A DNA stretch of 64,000 bases, taken from Candidatus Sodalis endolongispinus (GTDB taxonomy: Bacteria > Pseudomonadota > Gammaproteobacteria > Enterobacterales > Enterobacteriaceae). Positions 1 to 11,239 of this stretch are shown here, one piece after another. Position 1 is the stretch's first letter. Each line of letters opens with the position of its first letter. Both the position numbers and the translations under genes were made by a program. The notes under the pieces were generated by a model that saw only the letters and a list, made by a program, of their open reading frames with translations, did no database searches and had not been told where the DNA came from. Location of the stretch: NCBI RefSeq assembly GCF_018777395.1, contig NZ_JAFJYC010000004.1, forward strand, positions 25,070 to 89,069. The letters are read 5' to 3'.

Positions 1-71
1 GTTAAAAGGAAGCTAGGGTTATGCGTCCGTTCACCGTTAGCGGGTGCGTGATAATTGTCAGGAGGTTCTCC

Positions 72-611
72 GTGAATAAATCATTATTGGCAGGCGTCGG
101 CATTGGTATTGCCGCCGCGTCGGGTATCGCGGCGGTCGCGGGGCTGGATGTGTTTTCCTCCAGCCCGAAATACGCCCAGGTCGTCACGGCATCGCCCATC
201 AATGAAACGATTAAAACGCCGCGTCAGGAGTGTCGTACGGTCGCCGTGACCCACCGCCGCCCGGTGCAGGACGAGAACAAAATCGCCGGTTCGGTATTGG
301 GCGCCGTGGCCGGTGGGGTCCTCGGCCATAAGTTCGGTGGCGGACGGGGCAGGGATGTCGCAACCGTAGCCGGTGCCATGGCGGGCGGCTATGCGGGCAA
401 TCAGGTGCAGGGCAATCTGCAGGATCGCGATACCTATACCACCAATCGCCAGCGTTGCCAGACGGTGTATGATAAATCGCAGAAACTGCTGGGCTATGAC
501 GTCACATATAAAATTGGCGATCAGCAAGGCAAAATCCGCATGGACCACGATCCGGGCACCAAAATCCCCCTGGATCGCAACGGTCAACTGGTGTTAAACG
601 ATCAGGCCTAA
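72..611 (+). CDS. ycfJ: Glycine-zipper outer-membrane-type protein YcfJ
   Basis: The 179-residue protein closely matches enterobacterial YcfJ in sequence and length. An N-terminal hydrophobic segment (about residues 6-25) acts as a signal or anchor. A glycine-zipper stretch follows at about 75-120, rich in GxxxG-type spacing (GSVLGAVAGGVLGH, GAMAGGYAGNQ), the pattern of the Rick_17kDa/2TM glycine-zipper family. The start is the GTG at 72, because an AGGAGG ribosome site sits six bases upstream and the residues from there match YcfJ. An in-frame ATG at 21 lacks this support. The family lies in the cell envelope, but its biochemical role is not established. The next gene is mfd, convergent, about 95 bases away. 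Confidence 0.88.
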   Translation: MNKSLLAGVGIGIAAASGIAAVAGLDVFSSSPKYAQVVTASPINETIKTPRQECRTVAVTHRRPVQDENKIAGSVLGAVAGGVLGHKFGGGRGRDVATVAGAMAGGYAGNQVQGNLQDRDTYTTNRQRCQTVYDKSQKLLGYDVTYKIGDQQGKIRMDHDPGTKIPLDRNGQLVLNDQA

Positions 612-705
612 CGTGGGCAGGTTGCGGTTCGCCACCGTCGCCATAGCGGCAGTCGGGCGTTATACGCCGCGTCGGGAGTGTATCCTGGCGCGGCGTTGGT
701 GCATG

Positions 706-3700
706 TTAGGCGCTCAACGTATGCTGTTGCAGCTCCCGCAGCAACTCGTCAACATACTGCAGGCGCGCCGTGCGATCCTTGAGGTCGCGGATAAATCTCA
801 AGCGGGTCGGACCGTCCAGCCGATAGGTGCCCGCCTCGCGCGTTAGCAGGCCGATGAGATAGGCAGGATCGACGCGGTTGGTGGTGCTGAATTCGATAAA
901 GCCCCCTTTATCGCTGCCTTCAATGCGCCGGATACCCAGGCTTTGCGCCCGCTGCCGCAGTCCGGCTATCGCCAGCAAATAGCGCGCCGGATCCGGCAGC
1001 AGACCGAAGCGATCGATGAGCTCCACTTTCAGGTCTTCGATTTCACGATCGTCGGCGGCGCTGGCAATACGCTTATACAGCGACAGGCGGGTATTAACGT
1101 CGGGGACATACTCTTCCGGCAGCAGCGCGGGCATGCGCAGTTCCACTTCGGTCATCTGACGGGTGAGATCCTCAAGCGACGGTTCGCGACCGGCCTTAAG
1201 GGCGTCCACTGCGCTTTCCAGAAGTTCCATATACAGGGAAAAGCCAATCGTTTCCATCTGACCGCTTTGATCTTCCCCCAGCAGTTCGCCGGCGCCGCGG
1301 ATTTCCAGATCATGGGTGGCCAGCGCGAAACCGGCGCCCAGATCCTCCAGCGAGGCAATCGCTTCCAGTCGCTTATGGGCATCCTGGCTTAGCGCTTTCT
1401 GCGGCGTGGTCAGCAGGTAAGCGTAAGCCTGATGGTGCGAACGGCCTACCCGGCCGCGCAACTGATGTAATTGCGCCAATCCGAAATGGTCCGCCCGCTC
1501 GATGATAATGGTATTGGCATTGGCGATGTCGATACCGGTTTCGATGATGGTGGTACACACCAGCACATTGACACGTTGATGATGAAAGTCATTCATCACC
1601 CGTTCCAAATCACGCTCGCGCAGCTGGCCGTGGCCGATGGCGATGCGTGCCTCCGGCACCAGCGTTTCCAGACGGCGCGCGGCTTTTTCTATATTTTCCA
1701 CATCGTTGTACAGATAATACACTTGGCCGCCGCGCAGCACCTCGCGCAGGATGGCTTCACGCACCACCAGAGCGTCGTATTCGCGCACAAAAGTTTTCAC
1801 CGCCAGCCGCCGCGTCGGCGGGGTGGCGATAATCGACAGATCGCGCATGCCGCTCATCGCCATATTTAACGTGCGTGGGATAGGGGTGGCGGTCAGGGTC
1901 AGGATATCGACATCGGCGCGCATCGCTTTAATGCGCTCCTTGTGGCGCACGCCGAAGCGATGCTCTTCGTCGACGATAAGCAAACCCAAATCATGCCATT
2001 TGACATCGCTTTGCAGAAGCTTATGGGTGCCAATCAGAATATCCACTTTGCCATCGGCGGTCTGCTCCAGCACCTGCGCCTGATCCCGGGCGCTGCGGAA
2101 ACGGGAAATCATCTCGATACGCACCGGCCAGTTGGCGAACCTGTCGCGAAAATTGTCAAAATGCTGCTGCGCCAGCAAGGTGGTCGGCACCAGCACGGCC
2201 ACCTGCTTGTGGTTTTCAATCGCCAGGAAAGCAGCGCGCATCGCCACTTCCGTTTTGCCGAAGCCGACATCGCCGCAGACCAGGCGATCCATGGCCAGCG
2301 GCTGGCACATGTCGCTCAGCACCGCGTTAATCGCTTGACTCTGATCGACGGTGGGCTCAAACGGAAACCCCTCGCAGAACAGCTGATAATTTTCCCGGTT
2401 ATGGCGGAAGGCGAAGCCGCTTTTCGCCGCACGCTGGGCATAGATATCCAGAAGCTCCGCCGCCACGTCCCGCACCCGCTCGGCCGCTTTTTGCCGCGCC
2501 CGCGCCCAGGCGTCGCCGCCGAGCTTGTGCAGCGGCGCGTTTTCATCGGCGCCGCCGGCGTAGCGGCTGATAAGGTGCAGCGAGGAGACCGGCACGTACA
2601 GCTTGTCGTTGCCGGCATAGGTGAGGATGAGATACTCAGCCTTGATTCCGCCCGCCTCCAGCGTGGTCATGCCGGCGTAGCGGCCGACGCCGTGTTCCAG
2701 ATGGACCACCGGCTGTCCTTCATGCAGCTCGGCGAGATTGCGAATTAAGGTATCGGCATTAATGGTGCGGCGATTATCCTGCCGGCGGCGGCTGACCCGT
2801 TCGCTAAGCAGGTCGCCTTCGCAAATCAGCGCCCGTGCGCGTGGGGCATCGATAAAGCCGCGCTCGCTGGCGCCGATGACGAGATAAGCGCCTGGTGCGG
2901 CGGCGTCCTCCAACCGGTTTATCAGCGTTGGCAGAATTTTCACCCGCGCCAGCAACTCGCTCAGGGTTTCCCGCCGCCCCTCGCTTTCCACCGAGAAAAT
3001 CACCGGGCCGTCAAATTGCTCGCAAAACCGGCGCAGTTTGTCCAGGGGCGCTTTGCTCTGCGCCTCCACCGCCAAGTCCGGCAGCGGACGGTAATCCATA
3101 TTGTAGTGACCGGCTTTTTCCGGCAGCGTTTGTGCACTGAGTTGCACCCGCGGCCAGCATTTGAGTTCGGCAAACAGATTATCCACCCGCAGCCATAGCG
3201 TTTCTGGCGGCAGCAGCGGGCGCATGGGATCCACGCGGCGATTGTCGAATCGCGCACAGGCGTCGTCCCAAAAGCGGCCGGCGCCGGCCTCAAGATCGCC
3301 GGTATTGACCACCAACGTGTTCGCCGGCAGATAGCTGAACAGCGGCACCAGCGGTTCGCTGAAAAGCAGCGGCTGCCAATATTCGATACCGGCCGGCAAC
3401 GTCCCTTTACTCACCTGTTGGTAAATGTGCTCGGCGTCTCGGCGCACGTCGAACTGCTCGCGCCACCGGCTGCGAAACAGCTCTATGGCGGCTTTGTCGG
3501 TGGGGAATTCGTGCGCCGGCAACAGATTGATAGAGGTCACTTCCTGCAGCGTGCGCTGGGTATCGACATCAAAAATGCGCAGGCTGTCGATTTCATCATC
3601 AAAAAAATCGATGCGGTAAGGTTCTTCGCTGCCCATGGGGTAAAGATCCAGCAACGCGCCGCGGGTGGCGAATTCACCGTGCTCTAGCACCTGATCGACG

Positions 3701-4155
3701 CTGCGATAGCCGGCCTGCTCTAGCTGCGCGCGCAACCTGTCCCGCGACAGACGCTGTCCTTTGGTCATTAACAGCGTGTGGCGGTGCAAAAAGGTGTGCG
3801 GACACACCCGTTGCATCAGGGTATTCACCGGCAGGATAATGACGCCGCGCGCAAGCGCAGGCAGCCGGTAGAGGGTGGCGATCCTGTCGGAGATAATTTC
3901 CTGATGGGGAGAAAAGCTGTCGTAGGGCAGGGTTTCCCAGTCCGGCAGGGTCAATACCGGGTGACGGGTGAACTGCACGATCTCATCGTGCAGCCGCAGC
4001 GCGCTTTGCATGTCGGTGGCGATGAGCAGCACCGGTCCCGGATAGCGGTCGACGATGGCGGCGCACTCAACGGCGCCGGCGGCGCCGGTAAGCTGACCCA
4101 GGATCAGTTTCTTGCCGGCTTGGGTAGGTAAGGTATAACGATCGCGTTCTGACAT
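706..4155 (-). CDS. mfd: Transcription-repair coupling factor Mfd
   Basis: This ATP-dependent translocase displaces RNA polymerase stalled at DNA damage and recruits UvrA. Its 1149 residues equal the E. coli length and the two align end to end. The N-terminal UvrB-like region comes first, then the CarD/RID-type polymerase-interaction domain around residues 475-550 (VVHLEHGVGRYAGM). The helicase core carries Walker A GDVGFGKTE near residue 630, a DEEH box (VDEEHRFGVRHKERI) and the ATPIPRTL motif. The C-terminal TRCF domain follows. No stop or frameshift interrupts it. It is transcribed away from lolCDE, which starts about 210 bases beyond its 5' end, as in E. coli. Confidence 0.97.
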   Translation of the reverse strand: MSERDRYTLPTQAGKKLILGQLTGAAGAVECAAIVDRYPGPVLLIATDMQSALRLHDEIVQFTRHPVLTLPDWETLPYDSFSPHQEIISDRIATLYRLPALARGVIILPVNTLMQRVCPHTFLHRHTLLMTKGQRLSRDRLRAQLEQAGYRSVDQVLEHGEFATRGALLDLYPMGSEEPYRIDFFDDEIDSLRIFDVDTQRTLQEVTSINLLPAHEFPTDKAAIELFRSRWREQFDVRRDAEHIYQQVSKGTLPAGIEYWQPLLFSEPLVPLFSYLPANTLVVNTGDLEAGAGRFWDDACARFDNRRVDPMRPLLPPETLWLRVDNLFAELKCWPRVQLSAQTLPEKAGHYNMDYRPLPDLAVEAQSKAPLDKLRRFCEQFDGPVIFSVESEGRRETLSELLARVKILPTLINRLEDAAAPGAYLVIGASERGFIDAPRARALICEGDLLSERVSRRRQDNRRTINADTLIRNLAELHEGQPVVHLEHGVGRYAGMTTLEAGGIKAEYLILTYAGNDKLYVPVSSLHLISRYAGGADENAPLHKLGGDAWARARQKAAERVRDVAAELLDIYAQRAAKSGFAFRHNRENYQLFCEGFPFEPTVDQSQAINAVLSDMCQPLAMDRLVCGDVGFGKTEVAMRAAFLAIENHKQVAVLVPTTLLAQQHFDNFRDRFANWPVRIEMISRFRSARDQAQVLEQTADGKVDILIGTHKLLQSDVKWHDLGLLIVDEEHRFGVRHKERIKAMRADVDILTLTATPIPRTLNMAMSGMRDLSIIATPPTRRLAVKTFVREYDALVVREAILREVLRGGQVYYLYNDVENIEKAARRLETLVPEARIAIGHGQLRERDLERVMNDFHHQRVNVLVCTTIIETGIDIANANTIIIERADHFGLAQLHQLRGRVGRSHHQAYAYLLTTPQKALSQDAHKRLEAIASLEDLGAGFALATHDLEIRGAGELLGEDQSGQMETIGFSLYMELLESAVDALKAGREPSLEDLTRQMTEVELRMPALLPEEYVPDVNTRLSLYKRIASAADDREIEDLKVELIDRFGLLPDPARYLLAIAGLRQRAQSLGIRRIEGSDKGGFIEFSTTNRVDPAYLIGLLTREAGTYRLDGPTRLRFIRDLKDRTARLQYVDELLRELQQHTLSA

Positions 4156-4364
4156 GGCTAATGATAATTCTCTTTTCTCACATCACGTGGCCATCGCAGC
4201 ACAGCCTGCGGTAGAATGCCGCGGCGGTGGGGACGATGGCTAAAATATGCGCGCTTTCAGGAATAAAAGCCGGCCATGACGGCGCTTAATGGTTCCATAA
4301 TGCCATACGACCCTTTATTATCCTTGATCACTTTGCTTTCGCAACCGCATCCAGACGTAAATCA

Positions 4365-5567
4365 ATGTATCAACCTGTCGTATTATATATTGGCCTGCGC
4401 TATATGCGCGGGCGAGCAGCAGACCGCTTCGGCCGTTTTGTCTCCTGGCTCTCCACCATCGGCATCACGCTTGGCGTCATGGCGTTGGTGACCGTATTAT
4501 CGGTGATGAACGGTTTCGAGCGTGAACTGGAGAGCAATATTCTCGGGTTGATGCCTCAGGCGCTGTTGACCAGTCCCGAGGGGCGCCTTGATCCTAAACG
4601 TATTCCGGCCTCGGTGCCAGACGCGCTTGCGTGGGTGACGCGCGTGGCGCCGCTGACCACAGGCGATGTGGTGCTGCAAAGCGCGCGCAGCGTGGCGGTC
4701 GGCGTTATGCTCGGCGTAAACCCGACCGATCCCGAACCCTTGTCGCATTATCTGGTGGACGCCCGCCAGGATGACCTGGTACCCGGCCAATACCGGGTGA
4801 TCCTGGGCGATGAACTGGCCGCGTCGCTCTGCGTGAAGCGCGGCGACGCAGTGCGGCTGATGGTGCCCGGTGCCAGCCAATTCACGCCGATGGGCCGTAT
4901 TCCCAGTCAGCGGCTGTTCACCGTGGTCGGCACCTTCGCCGCCAACAGCGATGTCGATGGCTATCAATTACTCGTCAATCAGCAGGATGCGTCGCGCCTG
5001 ATGCGTTATCCGGCCGGCTATGTTACCGGCTGGCGCTTATGGTTGCAGCAGCCGTTGGCGGTAGATGAGCTCAGCGCCCGGCCGCTGCCGGACGGGCTGG
5101 TGTGGCACGACTGGCGCGAACGCAAAGGCGAGCTGTTCCAGGCCGTGCGTATGGAAAAAAACATGATGGGCCTGCTACTTAGCCTTATCGTCGAGGTGGC
5201 GGCGTTTAATATTATCACCTCGCTCGGACTGTTGGTGATGGAAAAACAGGCCGAGGTGGCGATTTTGCAAACCCAGGGGCTGACCCGCCGGCAGGTGATG
5301 CTGGTGTTTATCGCCCAGGGGGCCAGCGCCGGTATTGTCGGCGCGTTGCTGGGGACCGGACTTGGGGTTTTACTGGCCAGTCAACTCAACCGGCTGATGC
5401 CGGTACTCGGGGCGCTGCTTGACGCTGCCGCGTTGCCGGTCGCAATCGACCCGTGGCAGGTGACGGTTATCGCCCTGTCGGCCATGGCCGTGGCGCTGCT
5501 GTCGACGATTTATCCTTCCTGGCGCGCCGCCGCCGTTCATCCCGCTGAGGCTTTACGCTATGAATGA
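4365..5567 (+). CDS. lolC: Lipoprotein-releasing system permease LolC
   Basis: This inner-membrane subunit of LolCDE extracts outer-membrane lipoproteins and passes them to LolA. The 400-residue protein has one N-terminal membrane helix (about residues 25-50, ending before the [10 protein letters not shown] motif shared by LolC and LolE). A long periplasmic domain follows, then three C-terminal helices in a FtsX-type block (about 265-390). The start ATG at 4365 gives an N-terminus like E. coli LolC ([17 protein letters not shown]). Its last codons overlap lolD by eight bases, which implies translational coupling. Both lolC and lolE are present, unlike genomes with a single lolF. Confidence 0.96.
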   Translation: MYQPVVLYIGLRYMRGRAADRFGRFVSWLSTIGITLGVMALVTVLSVMNGFERELESNILGLMPQALLTSPEGRLDPKRIPASVPDALAWVTRVAPLTTGDVVLQSARSVAVGVMLGVNPTDPEPLSHYLVDARQDDLVPGQYRVILGDELAASLCVKRGDAVRLMVPGASQFTPMGRIPSQRLFTVVGTFAANSDVDGYQLLVNQQDASRLMRYPAGYVTGWRLWLQQPLAVDELSARPLPDGLVWHDWRERKGELFQAVRMEKNMMGLLLSLIVEVAAFNIITSLGLLVMEKQAEVAILQTQGLTRRQVMLVFIAQGASAGIVGALLGTGLGVLLASQLNRLMPVLGALLDAAALPVAIDPWQVTVIALSAMAVALLSTIYPSWRAAAVHPAEALRYE

Positions 5568-6267
5568 TGCTCCTTTGTTACACTGTTCCCAACTCAGCAA
5601 ACGCTATCAGGAAGGTAAGCTTTACACCGACGTGTTGCGTAACGTCAGTTTCACGCTAGAGCGCGGCGAAATGATGGCGATTGTCGGCAGTTCCGGTTCC
5701 GGTAAAAGCACCTTGCTGCACCTGCTGGGCGGGCTGGATGAACCGACCGGCGGCGAGGTGGTATTTGAAGGACAGCCGCTAAACAAGCTCTCATCGGCTG
5801 CGCGCGCCATGGTGCGTAATCGGCGGCTGGGGTTTATTTATCAATTCCATCATTTGCTGCCGGACTTCACCGCGCTGGAAAATGTGGCGATGCCGCTGCT
5901 GATTGGCGGCGCCCGACCAGCACAGGCACAAGAAACGGCGCGGGAAATGCTGGCGGCGGTAGGTCTTGAAAAGCGCGGCCAGCATCGTCCGGCGGAGCTA
6001 TCCGGCGGCGAGCGGCAGCGGGTGGCTATTGCCCGCGCGCTGGTGAATCATCCGGCGCTGGTGCTGGCCGACGAACCGACCGGCAATTTGGACCGGCGCA
6101 ATGCCGACAGTATTTTTGAGCTCCTGGGCGAGCTGAACATGCGACAAGGCACCGCTTTTCTGGTCGTGACCCATGACCTCCAATTGGCGAAGCGGCTGCA
6201 TCGGCAGTTGGAAATGCGCGACGGCGCGCTGCAGGCTGATGGCGCGCTGCTGGGAGCCGCGCAATGA
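5560..6267 (+). CDS. lolD: Lipoprotein-releasing ATPase LolD
   Basis: This ABC ATPase powers LolCDE. The 235-residue protein has Walker [10 protein letters not shown] near residue 43, a Q-loop, the ABC signature LSGGERQR near 145, Walker [14 protein letters not shown] near 165 and the switch histidine in VTHD near 203. The spacing is that of the MacB/LolD subfamily. It begins inside the end of lolC, and its stop overlaps the lolE start (ATGA), so the three genes form one tightly packed operon. It shows no degradation. Confidence 0.97.
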   Translation: MNDAPLLHCSQLSKRYQEGKLYTDVLRNVSFTLERGEMMAIVGSSGSGKSTLLHLLGGLDEPTGGEVVFEGQPLNKLSSAARAMVRNRRLGFIYQFHHLLPDFTALENVAMPLLIGGARPAQAQETAREMLAAVGLEKRGQHRPAELSGGERQRVAIARALVNHPALVLADEPTGNLDRRNADSIFELLGELNMRQGTAFLVVTHDLQLAKRLHRQLEMRDGALQADGALLGAAQ

Positions 6268-7508
6268 AGATGTCGCTGTCGTTGCAGATCGCGCTTCGCT
6301 TCAGCCGCGGACGGCGGCGGGGGGGGATGGTATCGTTGATTTCGGTTATCTCCACCATCGGCATTGCGCTCGGTGTGGCGGTCCTGATTATCGGCCTCAG
6401 CGCCATGAACGGGTTCGAGCGCGAATTGAACAATCGGATATTGGCGGTCGTGCCGCACGGGGAAATCGAGCCGGTGGATCCGCCGTTTGCCGACTGGCAG
6501 GGGGTGTTAAGACGCATTATCCACGTGCCGGGTATCCTCGCCGCCGCGCCCTATCTGAATTTCACCGGCCTGGTCGAGCGAGACGATAAGTTGCAGGCAA
6601 TCCAGGTCAAAGGTGTTGACCCGGCGCTGGAAATGCGGCTAAGTGCCTTGCCGCGCTATGTTCAGAATAACGCCTGGTCGCGTTTTCAGGCCGGTCAACA
6701 GCAAATCATTGTCGGGAAAGGGGTTTCCGATACGCTAAAGGTCAAGTCCGGCGACTGTCTGACGATAATGATCCCCAACAGCGACCCGCAGATGAAGCTG
6801 CTGCAGCCAAAACGTATCCGTTTACAGGTCAGCGGTATCCTGACGCTGAACGGCCAGCTGGATCACAGTTTCGCGATGGTGCCGCTGGCTGACGCCCAGC
6901 GCTATTTGCAGCGGGGTGAAGATGTGGGCGGTATCGCCATCAAGGTCAGCGACGTTTTCAACGCCAATAAGCTGGTGCGCGATGCGGGCGAAGTCACCAA
7001 TGCCTACGTCAAGATCCGCAGTTGGATCGGCACTTATGGCTATATGTACCGCGATATTCAAATGATCCGCGCCATTATGTACCTGGCGATGGTGTTGGTA
7101 ATAGGCGTCGCCTGTTTCAATATCGTTTCTACCCTGGTGATGGCGGTGAAAGATAAAAGCGCCGATATCGCGATTTTACGCACCCTGGGAGCCAAAGACG
7201 ACCTGACCCGTGCTATTTTTATTTGGTATGGCCTGCTGGCTGGCTTGACCGGCAGCGTGATTGGCGCGGCGGTCGGTGTGCTGATGGCGCTCAATCTGAC
7301 CACGCTGGTGAAGGGGCTGGAGCGGGTGCTGGGTCACCGGTTATTGTCCGGCGATATCTATTTTATCGATTTTCTGCCCACCGAGTTGTACTGGGTGGAT
7401 GTCACCAGCGTGCTGGCGACGGCGCTGCTGCTGAGTCTGTTGGCGAGCTGGTATCCGGCGCGGCGTGCAAGCCGCATCGATCCGGCCCTGGTATTGAGCG
7501 GTCAATAA
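6264..7508 (+). CDS. lolE: Lipoprotein-releasing system permease LolE
   Basis: This is the second permease of LolCDE, the subunit that first contacts lipoprotein substrate in E. coli. The 414-residue protein shares the N-terminal helix and [14 protein letters not shown] motif with LolC. It has a long periplasmic domain and a C-terminal three-helix FtsX block (about 270-400), ending in a basic [16 protein letters not shown] tail typical of the family. It starts at the ATG overlapping the lolD stop. cobB follows after 22 bases, as in E. coli. Confidence 0.96.
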   Translation: MKMSLSLQIALRFSRGRRRGGMVSLISVISTIGIALGVAVLIIGLSAMNGFERELNNRILAVVPHGEIEPVDPPFADWQGVLRRIIHVPGILAAAPYLNFTGLVERDDKLQAIQVKGVDPALEMRLSALPRYVQNNAWSRFQAGQQQIIVGKGVSDTLKVKSGDCLTIMIPNSDPQMKLLQPKRIRLQVSGILTLNGQLDHSFAMVPLADAQRYLQRGEDVGGIAIKVSDVFNANKLVRDAGEVTNAYVKIRSWIGTYGYMYRDIQMIRAIMYLAMVLVIGVACFNIVSTLVMAVKDKSADIAILRTLGAKDDLTRAIFIWYGLLAGLTGSVIGAAVGVLMALNLTTLVKGLERVLGHRLLSGDIYFIDFLPTELYWVDVTSVLATALLLSLLASWYPARRASRIDPALVLSGQ

Positions 7509-7530
7509 TGCCCCATAAGGAACAGCGCGC

Positions 7531-8361
7531 ATGCGTATTCACCGCCGGTTAATCCGGTTTCGCAAAAGTAAAAGGTTAAAGCAACAGCGCCTGAGCGCCC
7601 GTATTTTTCACCGGGACTCACTCGCGGTGACCAAAATGAAAAAACCGTTTGTAGTCGTACTGACGGGGGCGGGGATTTCCGCCGAGTCGGGCATTCGTAC
7701 TTTCCGTGCCGATGACGGGCTGTGGGAGGAGCACCGGGTAGAGGATGTCGCCACCCCCGAAGGCTTTGCCCGCGATACCGCGCTGGTGCAGGCGTTTTAT
7801 AACGCCCGCCGGCGTCAGCTGCAGCAGCCGGAGATCGCGCCGAATGCCGCCCATCTGGCGCTGGCTGAACTGGAGCAGATGCTGGGGGATAATTTTCTGC
7901 TGATTACCCAAAACATCGATAATCTGCACGAACGCGCCGGTAACCGCCGCATTATCCATATGCACGGGGAGTTGCTGAAGGTACGCTGCTGCCAAAGCGG
8001 CCAGATCCTTGACTGGGTCGACGACGTGACGGAGGCCGACCGTTGTCATTGCTGCCAGTCTCCCGCCCTGCTGCGTCCCCATGTGGTGTGGTTTGGCGAA
8101 ATGCCGCTCGGGATGGACGACATTTATCATGCGCTGGCGCGGGCCGATTATTTTCTGGCGATTGGCACCTCGGGGCATGTTTACCCGGCCGCCGGCTTCG
8201 TGCATGAGGCTCGCCTTTGCGGCGCCCGCACCATCGAGTTGAATCTGGCGCCGAGCCAGGTGGAAAGCCAGTTCGAGGAAAAATACTATGGCCCGGCCAG
8301 CCGGTGCGTGCCGCAGTGGACCCGCGAGTTTATCGACGGCTTTATCGCCCAGCGCGGCTGA
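7531..8361 (+). CDS. cobB: NAD-dependent protein deacylase CobB (sirtuin)
   Basis: This sirtuin removes acetyl and succinyl groups from protein lysines, for example on acetyl-CoA synthetase, using NAD+. The 276-residue protein contains the NAD motifs [14 protein letters not shown] and [12 protein letters not shown], the catalytic histidine in HMHGEL, a four-cysteine zinc site (CCQSGQ and CHCC) and [10 protein letters not shown]. The chosen start keeps the basic N-terminal extension of about 35 residues known from the long CobB isoform. An internal ATG (residue 36, [13 protein letters not shown]) would give the short isoform. It lies directly after lolE and before pepT. Confidence 0.95.
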   Translation: MRIHRRLIRFRKSKRLKQQRLSARIFHRDSLAVTKMKKPFVVVLTGAGISAESGIRTFRADDGLWEEHRVEDVATPEGFARDTALVQAFYNARRRQLQQPEIAPNAAHLALAELEQMLGDNFLLITQNIDNLHERAGNRRIIHMHGELLKVRCCQSGQILDWVDDVTEADRCHCCQSPALLRPHVVWFGEMPLGMDDIYHALARADYFLAIGTSGHVYPAAGFVHEARLCGARTIELNLAPSQVESQFEEKYYGPASRCVPQWTREFIDGFIAQRG

Positions 8362-8463
8362 GCCATCGGTTTTGCTCTCTTCAGGCATAAAACTGACCTG
8401 ACACAATATTTTCCAGCGCGTCGCTGGTCATAATGGGCCGTGGCGAAGAGACAGGCGGAAACA

Positions 8464-9726
8464 ATGAATAAACTACTCGATCGATTTCTACATTACGTAT
8501 CTTTTGATACCCAGTCGAAGCCCGGCGTGAAACATGTGCCCAGCACCGAGGGCCAATGGAAACTGTCCCATGCGCTGCAAGAAGAACTGACCGCGCTGGG
8601 GCTGACGGATATTACCCTGAGCGATCACGGCTGCCTAACGGCAACGTTGCCGTCGAATGTGTCTTGGCCGGTGCCGGTCATCGGTTTTATCGCCCATATG
8701 GATACCGCGCCGGATTTCAGCGGTAAACACGTCAATCCGCAGATCGTGGAGCAGTACCGCGGCGGCGCTATCGCCCTTGGCAACGGCGACGAGATCCTCT
8801 CGCCGGTCATGTTTCCGGTGCTGCATCAACTAATAGGCCATACCTTGGTCACCACCGATGGTAAGACCCTGCTCGGTGCTGACGATAAAGCGGGACTGGC
8901 GGAGATCGTTACCGCGATGGTGCGACTCAAAGAGCAAAATATTCCACACGGTCTGATTCGCATCGCGTTTACTCCCGACGAGGAGGTGGGTAAAGTGACG
9001 CAGTTTTTTGATATCGCGCGTTTCGGCGCCGAGTGGGCCTATACCTTGGACGGTAGCGGTCTGGGCGAGCTGGAGTACGAAAATTTCAACGCCGCCTCGG
9101 TAACGGTGAAAATTGTCGGCAACAACGTGCATCCGGGCACCGCCAAGGGCGTGATGGTTAACGCGCTGTCGCTGGCCACCCGCTATCATCAGATGATGCC
9201 CGCAGCGGAAAGTCCAGAGGCGACCGCCGGCTATGAGGGCTTTTATCACCTCAATACGATGAAAGGCAGCGTGGACAAGGCAGAAATGCACTATATCGTG
9301 CGTGATTTCGACCGCCAACGGTTTGAAGAGCGCAAGCAGTTTATGATCACCAGCGCCGAGACGCTGGGGAAAGGGCTGCATCCAGATTGTTATATTGAGC
9401 TGACGATTGAGGACAGCTATTACAATATGCAAGAGCATGTCGACAATCATCCCCATATCATTGAACTGGCGCGGCAGGCGATGATGGAATGCGGCGTCGA
9501 GCCGGTCATCAAGCCCATCCGCGGCGGTACCGATGGCGCCCAGCTTTCCTGGCGGGGACTGCCGTGCCCGAATGTGTTTACCGGTGGGTATAATTACCAC
9601 GGCAAACACGAATTCGCCTCCCATGATGTGATGGAGAAAGCGGTGCAGGTGATAACGCGCCTCGCCACGCTAAACGCCATGCGGGCCAAAGGCGCGCATG
9701 CCAAACCCGCGCCGGCGGTCGGCTAG
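8464..9726 (+). CDS. pepT: Peptidase T (tripeptide aminopeptidase)
   Basis: This cytoplasmic M20-family zinc peptidase removes the N-terminal residue of tripeptides. The protein of about 420 residues has the expected ligand motifs: HMDTAPD near residue 78, GADDKAG near 140 (bridging Asp), TPDEEVG near 173 (catalytic Glu), the Asp of TLDGSGLGE, and a histidine in the C-terminal [11 protein letters not shown]. The start at 8464 gives [19 protein letters not shown], matching the family. An ATG eight codons upstream is less likely. The C-terminus runs about ten residues beyond E. coli PepT. It ends in TAG, showing that amber is used as a normal stop here. Confidence 0.95.
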   Translation: MNKLLDRFLHYVSFDTQSKPGVKHVPSTEGQWKLSHALQEELTALGLTDITLSDHGCLTATLPSNVSWPVPVIGFIAHMDTAPDFSGKHVNPQIVEQYRGGAIALGNGDEILSPVMFPVLHQLIGHTLVTTDGKTLLGADDKAGLAEIVTAMVRLKEQNIPHGLIRIAFTPDEEVGKVTQFFDIARFGAEWAYTLDGSGLGELEYENFNAASVTVKIVGNNVHPGTAKGVMVNALSLATRYHQMMPAAESPEATAGYEGFYHLNTMKGSVDKAEMHYIVRDFDRQRFEERKQFMITSAETLGKGLHPDCYIELTIEDSYYNMQEHVDNHPHIIELARQAMMECGVEPVIKPIRGGTDGAQLSWRGLPCPNVFTGGYNYHGKHEFASHDVMEKAVQVITRLATLNAMRAKGAHAKPAPAVG

Positions 9727-9946
9727 CGCTTGCCGGCGCGAGCCGCTAAACGGCCGACGGCGGGCAGGCATAGCCCGTGCCGGCGGGTGGCCGAAGCGGG
9801 GCGGGCATAGTCTGGTTCATTGGACGCCCGGCTGAAGAATGAGCCCTGGCGCCTAAGCCCGCGCTACCGGTGCCACCGTGCAACAGGCAAGCGTCGGTCT
9901 TGGTGAAGGCCGAGACGTCCTATCTGGAGCAGCATTATGCTGGCAT

Positions 9947-9975
9947 AAAAAAAGCCCCCGTTGCAAAACGGGGGC
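9947..9975 (-). terminator. Rho-independent terminator after roxA
   Basis: A perfect seven-base stem (GCCCCCG pairing with CGGGGGC) with an eight-base loop is followed, on the minus strand, by seven T residues. It lies about 30 bases beyond the roxA stop in the direction of transcription. The hairpin could also slow transcripts coming from pepT, but the T tract is only on the roxA side. The remaining pepT-roxA gap (9727-9946) shows no gene. Confidence 0.85.
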
Positions 9976-10003
9976 CTCTGCATGATAAGAGGGGCCGGCG
10001 GAA

Positions 10004-11128
10004 TCAGTTTTTGAAATACCAGTATCCGCTATTGATAAGTCCCGCCAGCAGCGCCAGCAGGAAGGAGGGATCGTCCAGCGCGTCGCCCAGCTGTTCCCGA
10101 CTGACGTCATAGCGGGCGGCAAGTGAGGCGGCGGCCTGACGATGCGGCGTGACAATCTTTTCACCGTTGACATAGCTGTCGTCGCCTACCCGCAAGACCC
10201 GCAGTCCGCCGACGCGATACAGGCTCTCGCCCTGATTAAGTAGGTCGTAAATTTCCCCGGCCTGATAGGGCGGCTCCGGAGGCGCCAGATCCAGCTCATG
10301 GCGAGATTGCGAGATAAACTCGCCAACCCATTGATTGAATTGATCGGGCTGCTGCATCAGGACCATCATCATGGCGCGTAGCGCATCAACTTCCGCCGGC
10401 AGAACGTGGGCGGGATCATCGCGCGGCGCGATCGCGGGATCGCTATAGCGCTGGCCGCCCAGCTCCTGAGCAAGCACATAATCGGCAAAACCGCTGACCA
10501 GCTCGCGGCTGCTCGGTGCCCTGAAGTCGACGGAGTAATTCAGCGCGTTCTCCAGCGCATAGCCTTCATGGGGGAATCCGGGCGGGATATACAGCATATC
10601 GCCGGGCTCCATTTGTTCGTCGATGATCGCCTCAAAGGGTTCAACCTGCAGCAGATTGGGATGGGGACAATGCTGTTTCAGCGGGGTTTTATCGCCGACG
10701 CGCCAGTGTCGGCGGCCCTGGCCCTGAATAATAAAAACATCATATTGATCGAGATGGGGACCAACGCCGCCGCCGGGAACCGAAAACGAGATCATCAGAT
10801 CGTCTATCCGCCAGTCGGGCAGATGGCGGAACGGCTGCATCAGCGCCGCCGAGGGCTCGTGCCAGTGATCGACCGCCTGCACCAGCAGCGACCAATTGTG
10901 ATCGCCCAAATGGTCATAGCTGGCAAACGGACCGTAGCTTACCTGCCAGTTTCCGTCATCGTGGCTGACCAGGCGGCTGTCCACTTCCGCTTCCATGGCC
11001 AGACCGGCCAGTTCATCATGAGACAAGGGATCGACGAAGTCGCGAAACGCGCGTTTAATGGTGACCGGGCGTTTTTGCCAGTAGCGTTGTAAAAAGTCAT
11101 TCCAGTCCAGTTCAAGTTGATAATCCAT
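10004..11128 (-). CDS. roxA: 50S ribosomal protein L16 arginine hydroxylase RoxA (YcfD)
   Basis: This Fe(II)/2-oxoglutarate oxygenase of the JmjC/cupin fold hydroxylates an arginine of ribosomal protein L16. The 374-residue protein aligns throughout with E. coli YcfD. The HxD metal motif is in GPHLDQYDVFIIQG near residue 125, and a later histidine lies in the PPGFPHEGYALENA segment near 187. The C-terminal winged-helix part is also present. The start is the ATG at 11128 (MDYQLELDWNDF), which matches the family. An ATG four codons upstream is possible. It is followed by a clear terminator. Confidence 0.94.
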   Translation of the reverse strand: MDYQLELDWNDFLQRYWQKRPVTIKRAFRDFVDPLSHDELAGLAMEAEVDSRLVSHDDGNWQVSYGPFASYDHLGDHNWSLLVQAVDHWHEPSAALMQPFRHLPDWRIDDLMISFSVPGGGVGPHLDQYDVFIIQGQGRRHWRVGDKTPLKQHCPHPNLLQVEPFEAIIDEQMEPGDMLYIPPGFPHEGYALENALNYSVDFRAPSSRELVSGFADYVLAQELGGQRYSDPAIAPRDDPAHVLPAEVDALRAMMMVLMQQPDQFNQWVGEFISQSRHELDLAPPEPPYQAGEIYDLLNQGESLYRVGGLRVLRVGDDSYVNGEKIVTPHRQAAASLAARYDVSREQLGDALDDPSFLLALLAGLINSGYWYFKN

Positions 11129-11239
11129 AGCCTGTTCCAACGCGGGGAGAATGAGTGAGATTATAACGGATAGCGCCGCCGCAGGCCGGGAAATTTTACC
11201 TGCGGTGCGTCAAACGTGACGGGGCGCCCGTGACCGAGT